A stretch of 64,000 nt of DNA from Dyadobacter koreensis (GTDB taxonomy: Bacteria; Bacteroidota; Bacteroidia; Cytophagales; Spirosomataceae): the NCBI RefSeq assembly GCF_900108855.1, contig NZ_FNXY01000002.1, positions 920,967 through 984,966 of the forward strand. Direction: 5' to 3'. The notes below the pieces were generated by a model. The model did not search any database and was not told where the DNA came from. It saw nothing but the letters and a program-made list of their open reading frames with translations. Shown here in pieces: positions 17,134 to 27,432 of the stretch. Within the stretch, counting starts at the first letter, position 1; each line of letters starts with the position of its first letter. The position numbers and the translations under genes were made by a program.

Positions 17134-20100
17134 ATGAAAAAACACTTTACTTGTATCAGGCAATACTTATTAGGATGTGCCGTGGTAGGTGTGATGGGTC
17201 TGGGCGTTGTAGCTCACGGATCACCGGTGCTTTCTTCCTCGAACACCAAGGGTACGAAAATTGACAAAAGCGTATCCGGTCAGGTGCTTTCAGCCGATGA
17301 TAATACGCCTGTTCCCGGCGTATCAGTGGTTCTGAAAGGAAGCAGATCAGGAACAAATACCGACGCAGACGGGAAATTTAAAATCGATGTACCCGATAAT
17401 TCAGCGATACTGGTGTTTTCATCTGTTGGTTTTGTAACACAGGAAATACCGGTCGGTGGAAAAAGCGAAATAACTATTACTCTGGCGAGTGACATGAAAA
17501 ACCTGAGCGAAGTGGTCGTCGTAGGGTATGGTACGCAGAAGAAAAGCCAGACGACGGGAGCGATTTCATCGGTTTCTGCCAAAGAAATCACTGAAATGCC
17601 AATCACTAACCTGGGACAGGCTTTGCAGGGACGCACAGCGGGAGTGGACGTGAGCCAGGCAGGTTCTAAACCGGGGACTGCACCAAAAATTCTTATTCGG
17701 GGCCGTCGTTCTTTCAATGCCGGGAATGATCCTCTGTATGTAGTGGATGGAATACCATTGTCTGCTGGTTATGAGGATATTAACCCCAATGACATTCAGT
17801 CAATGGAGGTTTTGAAAGATGCTACAGCTACGGCTATTTACGGTGCCCGCGGCGCTAATGGAGTGGTACTCGTAACTACAAAACGTGGTGGAGTAAAGGG
17901 TAAGACAACCGTCACCTATGATACTTATTTTGGACAATCAGAAGCTTTGAATAAAATTAACCTATTCAATGGCGCTGAGTTTGCCGAGTATGTGAGAGAA
18001 GCCTATCGTTCAACGAAAAACAGCAAGGGTGAAATTATCTATACTGATGCAAATGGCGTATATGTACCAACCGGTAAATCAGATCCGGCGGCTGATGCAA
18101 AAATTGCCGTATTAGGTGGTGACCCCAACGTAAAAGCGGGGATTGAGCAAGGACGAAGCACCGATTATCAGGATCTTATTTTAAAAAAGGGTTTTCAGCA
18201 AAACCATACTCTGGGTGTTCAGGGAGGAAATGAGAAGACCCAGTTTTATATTTCAGCAGGTGTTTTTCAGGATAAAGGTATAACGGAAGGTTTGGATTAT
18301 ACCCGTACATCTGTCAGAACAAATATAGATCATAGTATCAACAAGAAACTTCGTGTGGGTATTTCGTCGTACTTAATGTACAGTAACAGAAATGGAGAAA
18401 CCCTGAATCCATATAGTTTTACTATTAATCAAAATCCGCTTGGATCTCCATTCCTGGAAGATGGAAGGATTAACTTTGCACCGACCAATGATGCACTATT
18501 GACCAATCCATTGGCTGAAATTGTAAAAGGGGCGCAAGTTGATAACACAAAAAGATACCGGATTTTTAATAGCATTTATGCAGAGGTACAAATTCTGGAA
18601 GGCTTAAAATACCGTGTGAATTTTGGGCCGGATATTACAGTTTCGCGTATGGGAAGATTCGTCGGCGCGCAAACCAATGCACGTAAAGGCGGTGATGCGC
18701 AGGCAAGTAACCTGAACCGTTTCGGATTTAACTGGACACTTGAAAATATCGTTAGCTATAACAAAACATTTGCCAACAGACATAATCTGGGTGTAACGTT
18801 TGTTCAGTCTATTCAGCGCGACCGCTTTGAAAATTATGGAACGCAGGTTCAAGGGGTGCCGGTAGAGTCACAGCAGTTTTATAACATGGGAAATGCTAGC
18901 ACCATCTTGCAGACTGTCAGTGGTTTAACAGAATGGACGATTAGCTCTTTCCTTGGTCGGATCAATTATGATTTTAACGATAAATATCTTGTAACATTAA
19001 CTCTGCGTCGTGATGGATCAAGCCGTTTTGGGGAAAATACAAAATGGGGAAATTTCCCGGGTGTTGCCTTGGGCTGGAACATCAGCAACGAGCCATTCCT
19101 GAAAGGTACTTCGTGGCTCGATTTGCTAAAATTGAGAGCAGGCTGGGGTAAAGTGGGAAACCAAGGGGTAGCTCCATATCAGACACAGGGCTTGCTAAAC
19201 AGAACGGTGTATGCCTGGGATAATACAGGTGCATTTGGATACAGACCAGGTACAATCGGAAACAGTGATCTTCGCTGGGAAAGCTCAGCTTCTACCAATA
19301 TTGGTGTTGATTTTAGTATTTTGGCAGGACGTGTTCAGGGATCTGTTGAGGTTTATCAAACAAACACAACTGACCTTCTTCTGTCCGATCAGCTTCCGGG
19401 CTCAATTGGATTCAGCGCAGTGACCCGTAATGTTGGTGAAACAAGAAACAGAGGGGTTGAATTAGGTATCACGACGACAAACGTTAATACCAAAGGCGGC
19501 TTCAAGTGGAATACAGATTTGCAGTTCACAAAAAATTCGGAAGCGATTCTTTCTCTTTATAACGGAAAAGTGGATGATGTAGGAAATAAATGGTTTATTG
19601 GACAGCCTCTGAATTCTTTCTTTGACTATAAAAAAATCGGTATCTGGCAAGTAAATGAGGCGGAAGAAGCCAAGAAATACTACCCGGGTGATCAGAACAA
19701 CGCATTGGGCGCGGGTGTGGGTCAGGTGAAGGTTCAGGATACGAACAACGATGGGGTGATCAACGCAGATGACCGTGTTTTGCTCGGGTCGGACGTTCCG
19801 GATTTTAGTATGGGTTTGACCAACCGTTTCTCTTACAAAGGATTTGATTTGTCGTTATTCTTTTTTGGAAGGTTCGGACAAAAAATCATAAGTGGTTTTC
19901 ATCAGAACAACAATGCTCTGGCAGGTCGTTATCAGCAGATTAAAGTAGATTACTGGACACCGGACAATCCGAACGCACAGTATCCGCGTCCTTTTAGCAG
20001 CCAGGAGTTTCCCCAGTATAATACCACGCTTATTTATTTTGACGGATCGTTTATTAAGCTTCGTAACATTAATGCGGGATATACTTTTACCAATAATGTA

Positions 20101-20280
20101 ACCAAAAGACTGGGTCTGGAATCTCTTAGAATTTTTACCAGTATTCAGCAACCTAAAATCTGGTCCAGCTTTATTTCGAAGTATAATGGTGTGGATCCGG
20201 AAACGGATGGAACCTCCGTTAATAATGGAATTACACCTGCTACCAGAATTTGGACCGTTGGTCTAAATGTTAAGTTCTGA
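17134..20280 (+). CDS. SusC/RagA TonB-linked outer membrane transporter
   Basis: 1048 residues. A signal peptide (YLLGCAVVGVMGLGVVAHG) is followed directly by a CarboxypepD_reg-like domain at about 48-128 (GQVLSADDNTPVPGVSVVLK). Then come the TonB-box region LSEVVVVGYGTQKKSQTTGA, the plug (PLYVVDGIPLSAGYEDINPN, VLKDATATAIYGARGANG) and the barrel. No STN domain, so it should transport but not signal to a FecR. It pairs with the SusD 44 bases downstream. Its N-terminal domains are very similar in layout to the SusC at 22318, suggesting the two pairs are related by duplication. Substrate unknown. Confidence 0.96.
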   Translation: MKKHFTCIRQYLLGCAVVGVMGLGVVAHGSPVLSSSNTKGTKIDKSVSGQVLSADDNTPVPGVSVVLKGSRSGTNTDADGKFKIDVPDNSAILVFSSVGFVTQEIPVGGKSEITITLASDMKNLSEVVVVGYGTQKKSQTTGAISSVSAKEITEMPITNLGQALQGRTAGVDVSQAGSKPGTAPKILIRGRRSFNAGNDPLYVVDGIPLSAGYEDINPNDIQSMEVLKDATATAIYGARGANGVVLVTTKRGGVKGKTTVTYDTYFGQSEALNKINLFNGAEFAEYVREAYRSTKNSKGEIIYTDANGVYVPTGKSDPAADAKIAVLGGDPNVKAGIEQGRSTDYQDLILKKGFQQNHTLGVQGGNEKTQFYISAGVFQDKGITEGLDYTRTSVRTNIDHSINKKLRVGISSYLMYSNRNGETLNPYSFTINQNPLGSPFLEDGRINFAPTNDALLTNPLAEIVKGAQVDNTKRYRIFNSIYAEVQILEGLKYRVNFGPDITVSRMGRFVGAQTNARKGGDAQASNLNRFGFNWTLENIVSYNKTFANRHNLGVTFVQSIQRDRFENYGTQVQGVPVESQQFYNMGNASTILQTVSGLTEWTISSFLGRINYDFNDKYLVTLTLRRDGSSRFGENTKWGNFPGVALGWNISNEPFLKGTSWLDLLKLRAGWGKVGNQGVAPYQTQGLLNRTVYAWDNTGAFGYRPGTIGNSDLRWESSASTNIGVDFSILAGRVQGSVEVYQTNTTDLLLSDQLPGSIGFSAVTRNVGETRNRGVELGITTTNVNTKGGFKWNTDLQFTKNSEAILSLYNGKVDDVGNKWFIGQPLNSFFDYKKIGIWQVNEAEEAKKYYPGDQNNALGAGVGQVKVQDTNNDGVINADDRVLLGSDVPDFSMGLTNRFSYKGFDLSLFFFGRFGQKIISGFHQNNNALAGRYQQIKVDYWTPDNPNAQYPRPFSSQEFPQYNTTLIYFDGSFIKLRNINAGYTFTNNVTKRLGLESLRIFTSIQQPKIWSSFISKYNGVDPETDGTSVNNGITPATRIWTVGLNVKF

Positions 20281-20324
20281 TAGGTTTTTTTAAGAAATTT
20301 GTAAAAATATTAATTGACTAGGAC

Positions 20325-22016
20325 ATGAATTTCAAATATATAACCAAACCTGCAAAAGTTGTTGCCATGGCTGCTTTGATGCTATCGGGGCAGGCCTGTA
20401 ATAATTTGCTGGACGAAGTAGTAGTATCAGGAATTGACACGAACTACCTTAATACCGCGAAGGGATTTGAGGACGGCGTAAATTCTGCATACTCCGCTTT
20501 GCGGATTTATTACGCAACGCAGCTTGGGCTGACCATGACCGAATTTGGAACTGATATATATGCCACCGGAGCGGATGGCGGTTATAAAGGTTTTCATTTT
20601 TATGACACTCAAATGAACCCAACGGTTGACTATCTGGCAATATTATGGGATGAATTCTATCGTGGAATAAATACCTGTAACGCGATTATTGACAGAGCTC
20701 CTAACGTTGCCGGTGTCAGTGATGACGTCAAAAAGTTAAGGGTAGCTGAAATGAAATTTCTTCGTGCACATTATTACTTTATCTTGTTCCAGCAATATGG
20801 AGGCGTCGATTTACGCTTGACCGAAACTGTGGTAGCTACTAAGGAAACGAAAAGATATACGGATGCAGAAATGTATGCAGCCATCATCAAGGACATGACG
20901 GAAGCGATTTCTGCCTTGCCTGCGACTTCGGCACAATATGGCCGTATTATCAAACCGGTTGCTGAAATGGGACTGGCAAAAGTTTATCTGGCAAAAGCAT
21001 ATTCTGCGCAGAAAGCGGCTGACGATTTTACCAAAGCGATCGAACTTACCAAGAGTGTTACAACCAATTACGGCTTCAAATTACAGGACGATTTTGCCAG
21101 TGTGTTTGATGAAGGCAACCAGAGAAATACAGAGATAGTGTGGGCAGCACAATATACATCTGATCCGTTGACCAACCTTACAAATAATACCGGCGCGACC
21201 AATGGTGGAAATAACCTGCACCTTTTCTTTGGAATGCAGTATGACGTTCAGGCCGGTATGCAGCGCGATATATTGAACGGGCGTCCATTCAAACGTCTCA
21301 GACCGACTACATATCTCACAGACGTTGTTTTTGGTGAAAGAGTGAACGACTCAAGATACAAAAAGACATTTAAAGATACGTGGCTGTCCAATAAGCCGGG
21401 TACTTATAATACCGCATTCGACGATTCAAAAGCCAGTGTTACGTTTGCCGCCGGCGATACAGCGATATTCATTCCTGGCTTTGAGATGTCAAAAGCAGAC
21501 AGAGCTAAGAAAAAATACCAGGTTCTGGTGCCAAGCAAATATTCAGAAGCATTGTTTCCAACTTTAAAGAAGTTTTTTGATACAAAACGTCCGGACATGA
21601 CGTATGAAGCGGGAAGTCGCGACTACTTCATATTCCGACTGGCAGAAGCCTATTTGATGCTTGCTGAAGCTCAACTGGGTGTTGGTAATGTGAAAGATGC
21701 AACAACTGCCATAAATGTTGTGCGTGCAAGAGCTGGATGGGCTGGTAAAAAAGACGCCATGTTAATTAAAGATTCCGAAATGACTTTTGAGTTTTTAATG
21801 GAAGAGCGGGCGAGAGAATTGGCCGGTGAACAGTCACGCTGGATGGATCTTAAACGCTGGGGCAATTTGGTCGACCGTGTAAAAAAATACAATCCTCAGG
21901 CAGCGGCCAACGTAGCCGACAGGCATTTACTGAGACCTATTCCTCAGACACAGATTGACCGTAGCGCAAAAAATGCAGAAGGAGTTTCTGTTTTCGCCCA
22001 AAATCCCGGATACTAA
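20325..22016 (+). CDS. SusD/RagB family outer membrane lipoprotein
   Basis: 563 residues; lipobox LSGQAC with the cysteine near 25, followed by NNLLDEVVV. SusD features include FEDGVNSAYSALRIYYATQ, the helix RVAEMKFLRAHYYFILFQQYGG, FRLAEAYLMLAEAQLG and ATTAINVVRARAGW. The C-terminal signature is EERARELAGEQSRWMDLKRWG. It is the binding partner of the SusC just upstream. A strong terminator follows, so susC-susD form a two-gene operon without an attached enzyme. Confidence 0.95.
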   Translation: MNFKYITKPAKVVAMAALMLSGQACNNLLDEVVVSGIDTNYLNTAKGFEDGVNSAYSALRIYYATQLGLTMTEFGTDIYATGADGGYKGFHFYDTQMNPTVDYLAILWDEFYRGINTCNAIIDRAPNVAGVSDDVKKLRVAEMKFLRAHYYFILFQQYGGVDLRLTETVVATKETKRYTDAEMYAAIIKDMTEAISALPATSAQYGRIIKPVAEMGLAKVYLAKAYSAQKAADDFTKAIELTKSVTTNYGFKLQDDFASVFDEGNQRNTEIVWAAQYTSDPLTNLTNNTGATNGGNNLHLFFGMQYDVQAGMQRDILNGRPFKRLRPTTYLTDVVFGERVNDSRYKKTFKDTWLSNKPGTYNTAFDDSKASVTFAAGDTAIFIPGFEMSKADRAKKKYQVLVPSKYSEALFPTLKKFFDTKRPDMTYEAGSRDYFIFRLAEAYLMLAEAQLGVGNVKDATTAINVVRARAGWAGKKDAMLIKDSEMTFEFLMEERARELAGEQSRWMDLKRWGNLVDRVKKYNPQAAANVADRHLLRPIPQTQIDRSAKNAEGVSVFAQNPGY

Positions 22017-22049
22017 GTTATAACAGTTTGATGGTTGTCATTTGAGATT

Positions 22050-22094
22050 AAAAAGCCTGGAATTTTATGCTCGTCATAAATTTCCAGGCTTTTT
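22050..22094 (+). terminator. Rho-independent terminator after second SusC/D pair
   Basis: AAAAAGCCTGGAA pairs with TTCCAGGCTTTTT, a 13-bp stem, with additional partly paired bases inside the loop; it lies 34 bases after the SusD stop. Confidence 0.92.
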
Positions 22095-22235
22095 GATTTA
22101 TAATTTTTTTAGCATTAAAAATACTGATTTTGAGCCCAGCAGACACATATTTGAATATTTTAATAATTCCCCTAAAAAATAGTAATAAAGGATTTTAAGG
22201 GTTGGAATGGTACAATTTCGTCAGGTTTTTTTGAT

Positions 22236-22252
22236 ATGCAATCGGTTGAAAT
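22236..22252 (+). promoter_or_regulatory. Shared operator-like word, copy 2 (ATGCAATCGGTTGAAAT)
   Basis: Exact copy of 16772-16788, here 65 bases before the SusC start. The position next to a plausible promoter fits repression or activation of the third SusC/D operon by the same regulator as the second. Confidence 0.62.
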
Positions 22253-22317
22253 ATTAATTGATTTTAATCTTGTGCTATTATTCCTAAACAAATTACTCAC
22301 CATTTTACTTAAGTCCA

Positions 22318-25300
22318 ATGAATAGAGGATTTCTATCATCTCATTCAAAAGCGGGAAAGTGCTATATGCTTTTAGCAATGCTGCTGCCCCCCGTTTTTTC
22401 TACGGCCAGCGGGATTAATCCCAATCTTAACATCCTGATCCAATCCCGGATAGACAAAAAAATTACCGGGAAAGTCCTGGCGAAAGACGACAATACACCA
22501 GTTCCGGGTGTTACTGTTGTTGTCAAAAATTCTTCGATCGGGACCACCACTGATATTGACGGAAAATATGAAATCAGTGTTCCTGACGATAATGCCATTC
22601 TCGTTTTTTCTGCTGTTGGTTTTCTTACCCAGGAAAAAGTTGTTGGAGGCACTAATAATATTGACATCACAATCGCATCTGACCAAAAAACCTTGGACGA
22701 AGTAGTTGTGGTAGGTTACGGTACTCAAAAAAAGAGAGACCTTACAGGGGCAGTTTCTCAAATTAATACCGCCAAACTGGAAAATGAAAATCCTAACTCA
22801 GTCCAGGACATTCTTAGAGGTAATGTTGCCGGATTAAATGTTGGAATGTCGCCATCTGCAAAAGGAGGTGGTAGTTTGCTAGTACGTGGTAGAAATTCGA
22901 TTAACGCAGCTACAAGTCCATTGCTTGTTTTAGATGGGACGATTTATTACGGAGATTTATCCGATATTAATCCAAACGATATCGAAACCATCGACGTATT
23001 GAAAGACGCAAGTTCGACAGCGGTCTTCGGAGCAAAAGCGGCCAGTGGCGTTATCCTGATTACAACAAAGAAAGGAAAGGACGGGAAGACTGTAATTAAT
23101 ATCAATTCGAACATGGGGATAGGGAATGTTTCGAAAAATCAGCCTGTTCTCGGTCCTGACGAATTTGTGGCCTGGCGTGGCGATGTGATGAAGAACATCA
23201 ACTCCACGTACAAACCTCATCAGTTTGATAATCCGGCGAATTTACCTTCGGACATATCACTCGATCAGTGGCTTGCTTACGATGGCTCTAAGGGAGACCC
23301 GACAACGATCTGGTTACAGCGACTCGGAATGCAACCCGTTGAAATAGAAAATTATAAGGCTGGCAAAAGTGTAGATTGGTATAAAAAAGTTTTCCAGACC
23401 GGAATAAGACAAGATCATACCGTAAGCCTTTCCGGTAAAAAGGAAGCCATTTCATATTTTATGTCGTTGGGATATCTGAAGAATGAGGGTATAATCACCG
23501 GAGATCAGTTTAGTACCGTCCGCGGACGTGTCAATCTGGAAGGAAAAGTCAGCAAATTTTTGTCGGTAGGTATGACTACGCAATTTGCAGACAAAGACGA
23601 AAGTCAGGTGCCTGTTGATTATAATTTAGCACGTATACTTTCTCCCTGGGGATCTGAATTTAATGAAGACGGTACTTACAAATGGCGACCAAACAACGAG
23701 GCAAGTGGTGGTAATCATCCTTATTACGCCCGTCAGTTTATTGATCGCAGAGTCAAATACACGACTTTAAACACGACACTCTATGGCGTTGTAACCTTAC
23801 CGTTTGGATTTTCTTATCGCATCAATTATACGCCACGCTATGAATTTTACGAGCGGTTCAATCATGAATCGGCGAAACATGCGGAATGGGCTGCGGTTGG
23901 TGGTAGTTCGAGCAGACAAAACAGGAAAACATTCAACTGGCAGGTAGATAATATCATCAAGTGGAATAAAGTATTCGGGGCACATAATTTCGATTTGACC
24001 TTACTGGCCAATGCTGAAAAATACCAGCGATGGGATAATACAATGACTAACAAAGGAAATCTTCCGACGGATGTACTTGGTTATCATGGTATTGGCGGTG
24101 GAATTCTTCCGACTGTTGCAAGTAATGACGAATACAGCACAGGTGATGCACTAATGGCGCGACTATTCTATTCGTACAAAGACCGCTATATGGTAACCTT
24201 ATCAACAAGACGGGACGGCTACTCAGCATTCGGACAGCAGAACCCGCGAGCTCTTTTCTCTTCGGCTGCGTTGGGATGGGTATTTTCCGATGAAAAATTC
24301 TTCAAAAGCAGTTGGATTAACTATGGGAAACTACGTGCGTCCTGGGGAAGTAATGGCAACCGTGATATAGGTTTATACGAGGCTTTATCTGATTTGAATA
24401 CAGGCAAATATTTACATGTAAGACCTGACGGTACCGTCTATCTGGTTAATCAGTTGTATGTAAACAGAATGCAGAATGCAAAATTAAAGTGGGAGAGAAC
24501 AGCAGCATTTAACCTTGGACTTGATTTTGGTGTGTTGAATAATGTGCTGGAAGGGTCTATTGAGGTCTATAAATCTTCAACGACTGATCTTTTGGTTCAG
24601 CGTGCTCTTCCGGATATTCTTGGTTTTAGTTCAGTTTGGGATAACCTTGGCGAGGTCCAAAACAAGGGTATTGAATTTAGCCTGAATTCTGTGAACATTA
24701 ACCATGAGAATTTCACATGGAGGTCGACAGCAAATTTCCAATTAAACAGAAACAAAATAGTTTCGCTATACGGAGATAAGGATGCTAATGGAAAAGAGAA
24801 GGACGATGTGGCAAACAGGCGGTTTATCGGACACGCCCTTGACGAAATTTGGGATTATAAAATCGACGGAGTCTGGCAGGTTGCTGAAAAAGATGAAGCC
24901 GCAAAATACGGCGTCAAACCTGGCGATTTTAAAATCCGGGATGTTGACAATGACGGCAAATACTCCAATGCGGATAAGGTATTTCAGGGTTACACCAACC
25001 CACGTTTCCGGTGGACTTTAAGAAACGACTTCAAGCTTTTCAAAGTTCTGGATGTTGGGGTTGCAGTGTACTCTTATTGGGGACACAAGGCGGCGTTCAA
25101 TCAAATGAAAAACAGAGATGGATTTCTTGATAGAACAAGCTCGTACAAATTCCCATACTGGACAGAAGAAAACCCTTCAAATGAATGGGCTAGACTTTAT
25201 TCAAGTGAAGGAGGGTCGAGTGGTTTTAATGTTTACAGAGACCGGTCCTTCATTCGTCTCGATAATATTTCATTAGGTTATACATTGCCCAAAAAGCTTG

Positions 25301-25461
25301 TGCAAAAGATTAGCATCGATAACTTAAAATTCTTTTTCTCAGCTAAAAATCTAGGATACTACGCACCAAAATGGGATTACTGGGATGCTGAGCCTGATAT
25401 CGATAATAATAATGTCCCTTCGCCTCGAATTCTTACAGTTGGTGTCGACATTACTTTGTAA
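22318..25461 (+). CDS. SusC/RagA TonB-linked outer membrane transporter
   Basis: 1047 residues. Signal sequence (YMLLAMLLPPVFSTASG), CarboxypepD_reg-like domain at about 46-126 (GKVLAKDDNTPVPGVTVVVK), TonB-box region LDEVVVVGYGTQKKRDLTGA, plug (PLLVLDGTIYYGDLSDINPN, VLKDASSTAVFGAKAASG) and barrel ending in the family-typical aromatic strand ILTVGVDITL. No STN domain. It pairs with the SusD 22 bases downstream and lies upstream of the 3-keto-glycoside enzyme genes, which it may supply. It probably shares its regulator with the SusC at 17134 through the common 17-base upstream word. Confidence 0.96.
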   Translation: MNRGFLSSHSKAGKCYMLLAMLLPPVFSTASGINPNLNILIQSRIDKKITGKVLAKDDNTPVPGVTVVVKNSSIGTTTDIDGKYEISVPDDNAILVFSAVGFLTQEKVVGGTNNIDITIASDQKTLDEVVVVGYGTQKKRDLTGAVSQINTAKLENENPNSVQDILRGNVAGLNVGMSPSAKGGGSLLVRGRNSINAATSPLLVLDGTIYYGDLSDINPNDIETIDVLKDASSTAVFGAKAASGVILITTKKGKDGKTVININSNMGIGNVSKNQPVLGPDEFVAWRGDVMKNINSTYKPHQFDNPANLPSDISLDQWLAYDGSKGDPTTIWLQRLGMQPVEIENYKAGKSVDWYKKVFQTGIRQDHTVSLSGKKEAISYFMSLGYLKNEGIITGDQFSTVRGRVNLEGKVSKFLSVGMTTQFADKDESQVPVDYNLARILSPWGSEFNEDGTYKWRPNNEASGGNHPYYARQFIDRRVKYTTLNTTLYGVVTLPFGFSYRINYTPRYEFYERFNHESAKHAEWAAVGGSSSRQNRKTFNWQVDNIIKWNKVFGAHNFDLTLLANAEKYQRWDNTMTNKGNLPTDVLGYHGIGGGILPTVASNDEYSTGDALMARLFYSYKDRYMVTLSTRRDGYSAFGQQNPRALFSSAALGWVFSDEKFFKSSWINYGKLRASWGSNGNRDIGLYEALSDLNTGKYLHVRPDGTVYLVNQLYVNRMQNAKLKWERTAAFNLGLDFGVLNNVLEGSIEVYKSSTTDLLVQRALPDILGFSSVWDNLGEVQNKGIEFSLNSVNINHENFTWRSTANFQLNRNKIVSLYGDKDANGKEKDDVANRRFIGHALDEIWDYKIDGVWQVAEKDEAAKYGVKPGDFKIRDVDNDGKYSNADKVFQGYTNPRFRWTLRNDFKLFKVLDVGVAVYSYWGHKAAFNQMKNRDGFLDRTSSYKFPYWTEENPSNEWARLYSSEGGSSGFNVYRDRSFIRLDNISLGYTLPKKLVQKISIDNLKFFFSAKNLGYYAPKWDYWDAEPDIDNNNVPSPRILTVGVDITL

Positions 25462-25483
25462 TCATATATAAGAGAAAGAAACT

Positions 25484-27319
25484 ATGAAATTTAGATATAA
25501 AAATTCAGGCAAAAGTTTTATAATGAGCTTTTGCTTGCTTACCGCAACACTTTTAAGCTGTGATGAATCACGGTTGACCCCGAAACCATTGTCATTTTTT
25601 GCACCGGAAAATACTTTTAACGATCCTGCCGGATTGCGCGCAACGCTTATTGCCTGCGAACGCAATATGCGTTATGAATGGTATGGCGATAACCCTCCAA
25701 TTGTCACAGAAGGTATATTTTCTGATATAGCTGTTGATGGAACTACTGACAAGTCCGGTCCTGCACAGAATATGAATCTTCAGATTACTCCGGACGCACA
25801 GCTCAACAGTACAGATTATAACAGAATCGGGTGGTATTGGCTGGAAGGATATAAAGGAATAAAATATGCTAATGTAGCTATTTCCCGGATTGATCAGCCG
25901 ACTTACAAAAATGAACAGGAAAAGAACGAGCTCTTGGGAACTGCTTATTTTCACAGGGCCTTCAGATATTACAGGCTTGTAAATCAGTTTGGTGACGTTC
26001 CGCTTATTTTGGATGAGGTGATAGAACCCAAGCTTGATTTTCAATCTACCAAAAGAGAAGTCATTCTTCAGAAAATGAAAGAAGACCTGGAATTTGCTGA
26101 GAAATGGGTGCCTGTTGCAGTCGACAAGGGAATGGTTAACCGGGGAGCAGTCAGCCATCTTTTAACGAAAGTTAATCTTTCATTAGGGCTGTTTGATGAC
26201 GCAATAAAGTCTGCAAACAATGTTATCGACGGAGGGACACATAAATTAATGACCAACCGTTTCGGGGTCAATGCAGGTGATGCGACCAAAAATATAATTT
26301 GGGATTTACATCGTCCGGAAAACAAAGCAGCAAGTGTAAACTCAGAGGCTTTGCTGTTAGTAATCGATCGCCTGTTGATTGACGGTAACTTCGATGGTGG
26401 TATTCAGAGTATGCGAAATGCTGTTCCATTCTGGCACAATAACATCAATACGCCGTCGGGCAACAGAGGAACAATTGATACTTATGCAATTGAATTTGAT
26501 CAGGTTAATAAGTATGGAAGAGGCATTGGCCGCTTACGCCCAACCTGGTACTCGACGCAGGGAGTTTGGGATGATAAAAATGACCTTCGCCATGCGCCGG
26601 GCAACTGGATGAGAATGCAAGATCTGGTGTATAATAATCCATCTATAAAAGGGAAAGATGTGGATTATGGTAAAAATCTCCGACTTAGAACCGATGCCGG
26701 GGCATTATTAACAATTGATACCATTCGCTGCTGGTTTGACTGGCCCCACTACAAACTTTTTGTGGCTGACCCGGAGCGAGTTCAGGCATCAGGAGGGCAC
26801 ACAGACTGGTACGTTTTTAGATTAGCAGAAACACATTTACTCCGTGCAGAAGCATATTTCTGGAAAGGCGATCTGACCAATGCCGCGAAGGATATAAATG
26901 CGGTACGGGAAAGAGCCGGATGTGCGCCCATCGCTGCTGCGAAGATCGATATTGGTACCATTTTAGATGAAAGAGCGCGCGAACTATATTATGAAGAACC
27001 ACGGAAAACTGAACTTACAAGGATTGCTTATATTTTAGCACAAACTGGCAAGGCTGCCTACAATGGAAAAACGTATAGTTTGGCAACTTTTTCAGACAAC
27101 AATTTTTTCTATGACCGTGTGATGGAGAAAAGTAATTTTTATAATAAAGGTGTGAAAACCCGTCATGGAGATGAATATACTATGAGCCCGTACCATGTCC
27201 TCTGGCCAATCCCATCCGCAACTATTCAGGGAAATACCCAGGGAGTTATTAACCAGAACAAAGGTTACAAAGGATATGAAAACAATGTTCCTGCGTTAAC
27301 TTCCATACCGGGAAAATAA
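25484..27319 (+). CDS. SusD/RagB family outer membrane lipoprotein
   Basis: 611 residues; lipobox LLSC with the cysteine near 27, followed by DESRLTPKP. SusD-type helices include [20 protein letters not shown], then [29 protein letters not shown] and [17 protein letters not shown]. The family C-terminal signature is [19 protein letters not shown]. Binding partner of the preceding SusC. A terminator follows, so the adjacent isomerase gene needs its own promoter or readthrough. Confidence 0.94.
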   Translation: MKFRYKNSGKSFIMSFCLLTATLLSCDESRLTPKPLSFFAPENTFNDPAGLRATLIACERNMRYEWYGDNPPIVTEGIFSDIAVDGTTDKSGPAQNMNLQITPDAQLNSTDYNRIGWYWLEGYKGIKYANVAISRIDQPTYKNEQEKNELLGTAYFHRAFRYYRLVNQFGDVPLILDEVIEPKLDFQSTKREVILQKMKEDLEFAEKWVPVAVDKGMVNRGAVSHLLTKVNLSLGLFDDAIKSANNVIDGGTHKLMTNRFGVNAGDATKNIIWDLHRPENKAASVNSEALLLVIDRLLIDGNFDGGIQSMRNAVPFWHNNINTPSGNRGTIDTYAIEFDQVNKYGRGIGRLRPTWYSTQGVWDDKNDLRHAPGNWMRMQDLVYNNPSIKGKDVDYGKNLRLRTDAGALLTIDTIRCWFDWPHYKLFVADPERVQASGGHTDWYVFRLAETHLLRAEAYFWKGDLTNAAKDINAVRERAGCAPIAAAKIDIGTILDERARELYYEEPRKTELTRIAYILAQTGKAAYNGKTYSLATFSDNNFFYDRVMEKSNFYNKGVKTRHGDEYTMSPYHVLWPIPSATIQGNTQGVINQNKGYKGYENNVPALTSIPGK

Positions 27320-27333
27320 TATTTGATTTAATT

Positions 27334-27378
27334 TTAATACAAAAAAAGCTCTCGGTTACGGGGGCTTTTTTGTATTAA
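27334..27378. terminator. Terminator after third SusC/D pair
   Basis: TTAATACAAAAAAAGC pairs with GCTTTTTTGTATTAA (one A bulged), symmetrical enough to act in both directions; it starts 15 bases after the SusD stop. Confidence 0.9.
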
Positions 27379-27432
27379 ATTCGTCTTATAAAAAGCAATA
27401 CTAATTTCTAAACCTTACGTTTACCGACAATT

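Larger units (their letters stand above)
22017..22317. other. Intergenic region between second and third SusC/D pairs
   Basis: 301 bases holding the terminator at 22050-22094 and the second copy of the shared 17-base word at 22236-22252. No gene seen. The TTG of the shared word lies about 18 bases upstream of TAATCTTG (22263-22270), which has one mismatch to the TAnnTTTG -7 box. The operator-like word may therefore overlap the -33 element of the SusC promoter. Confidence 0.6.
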
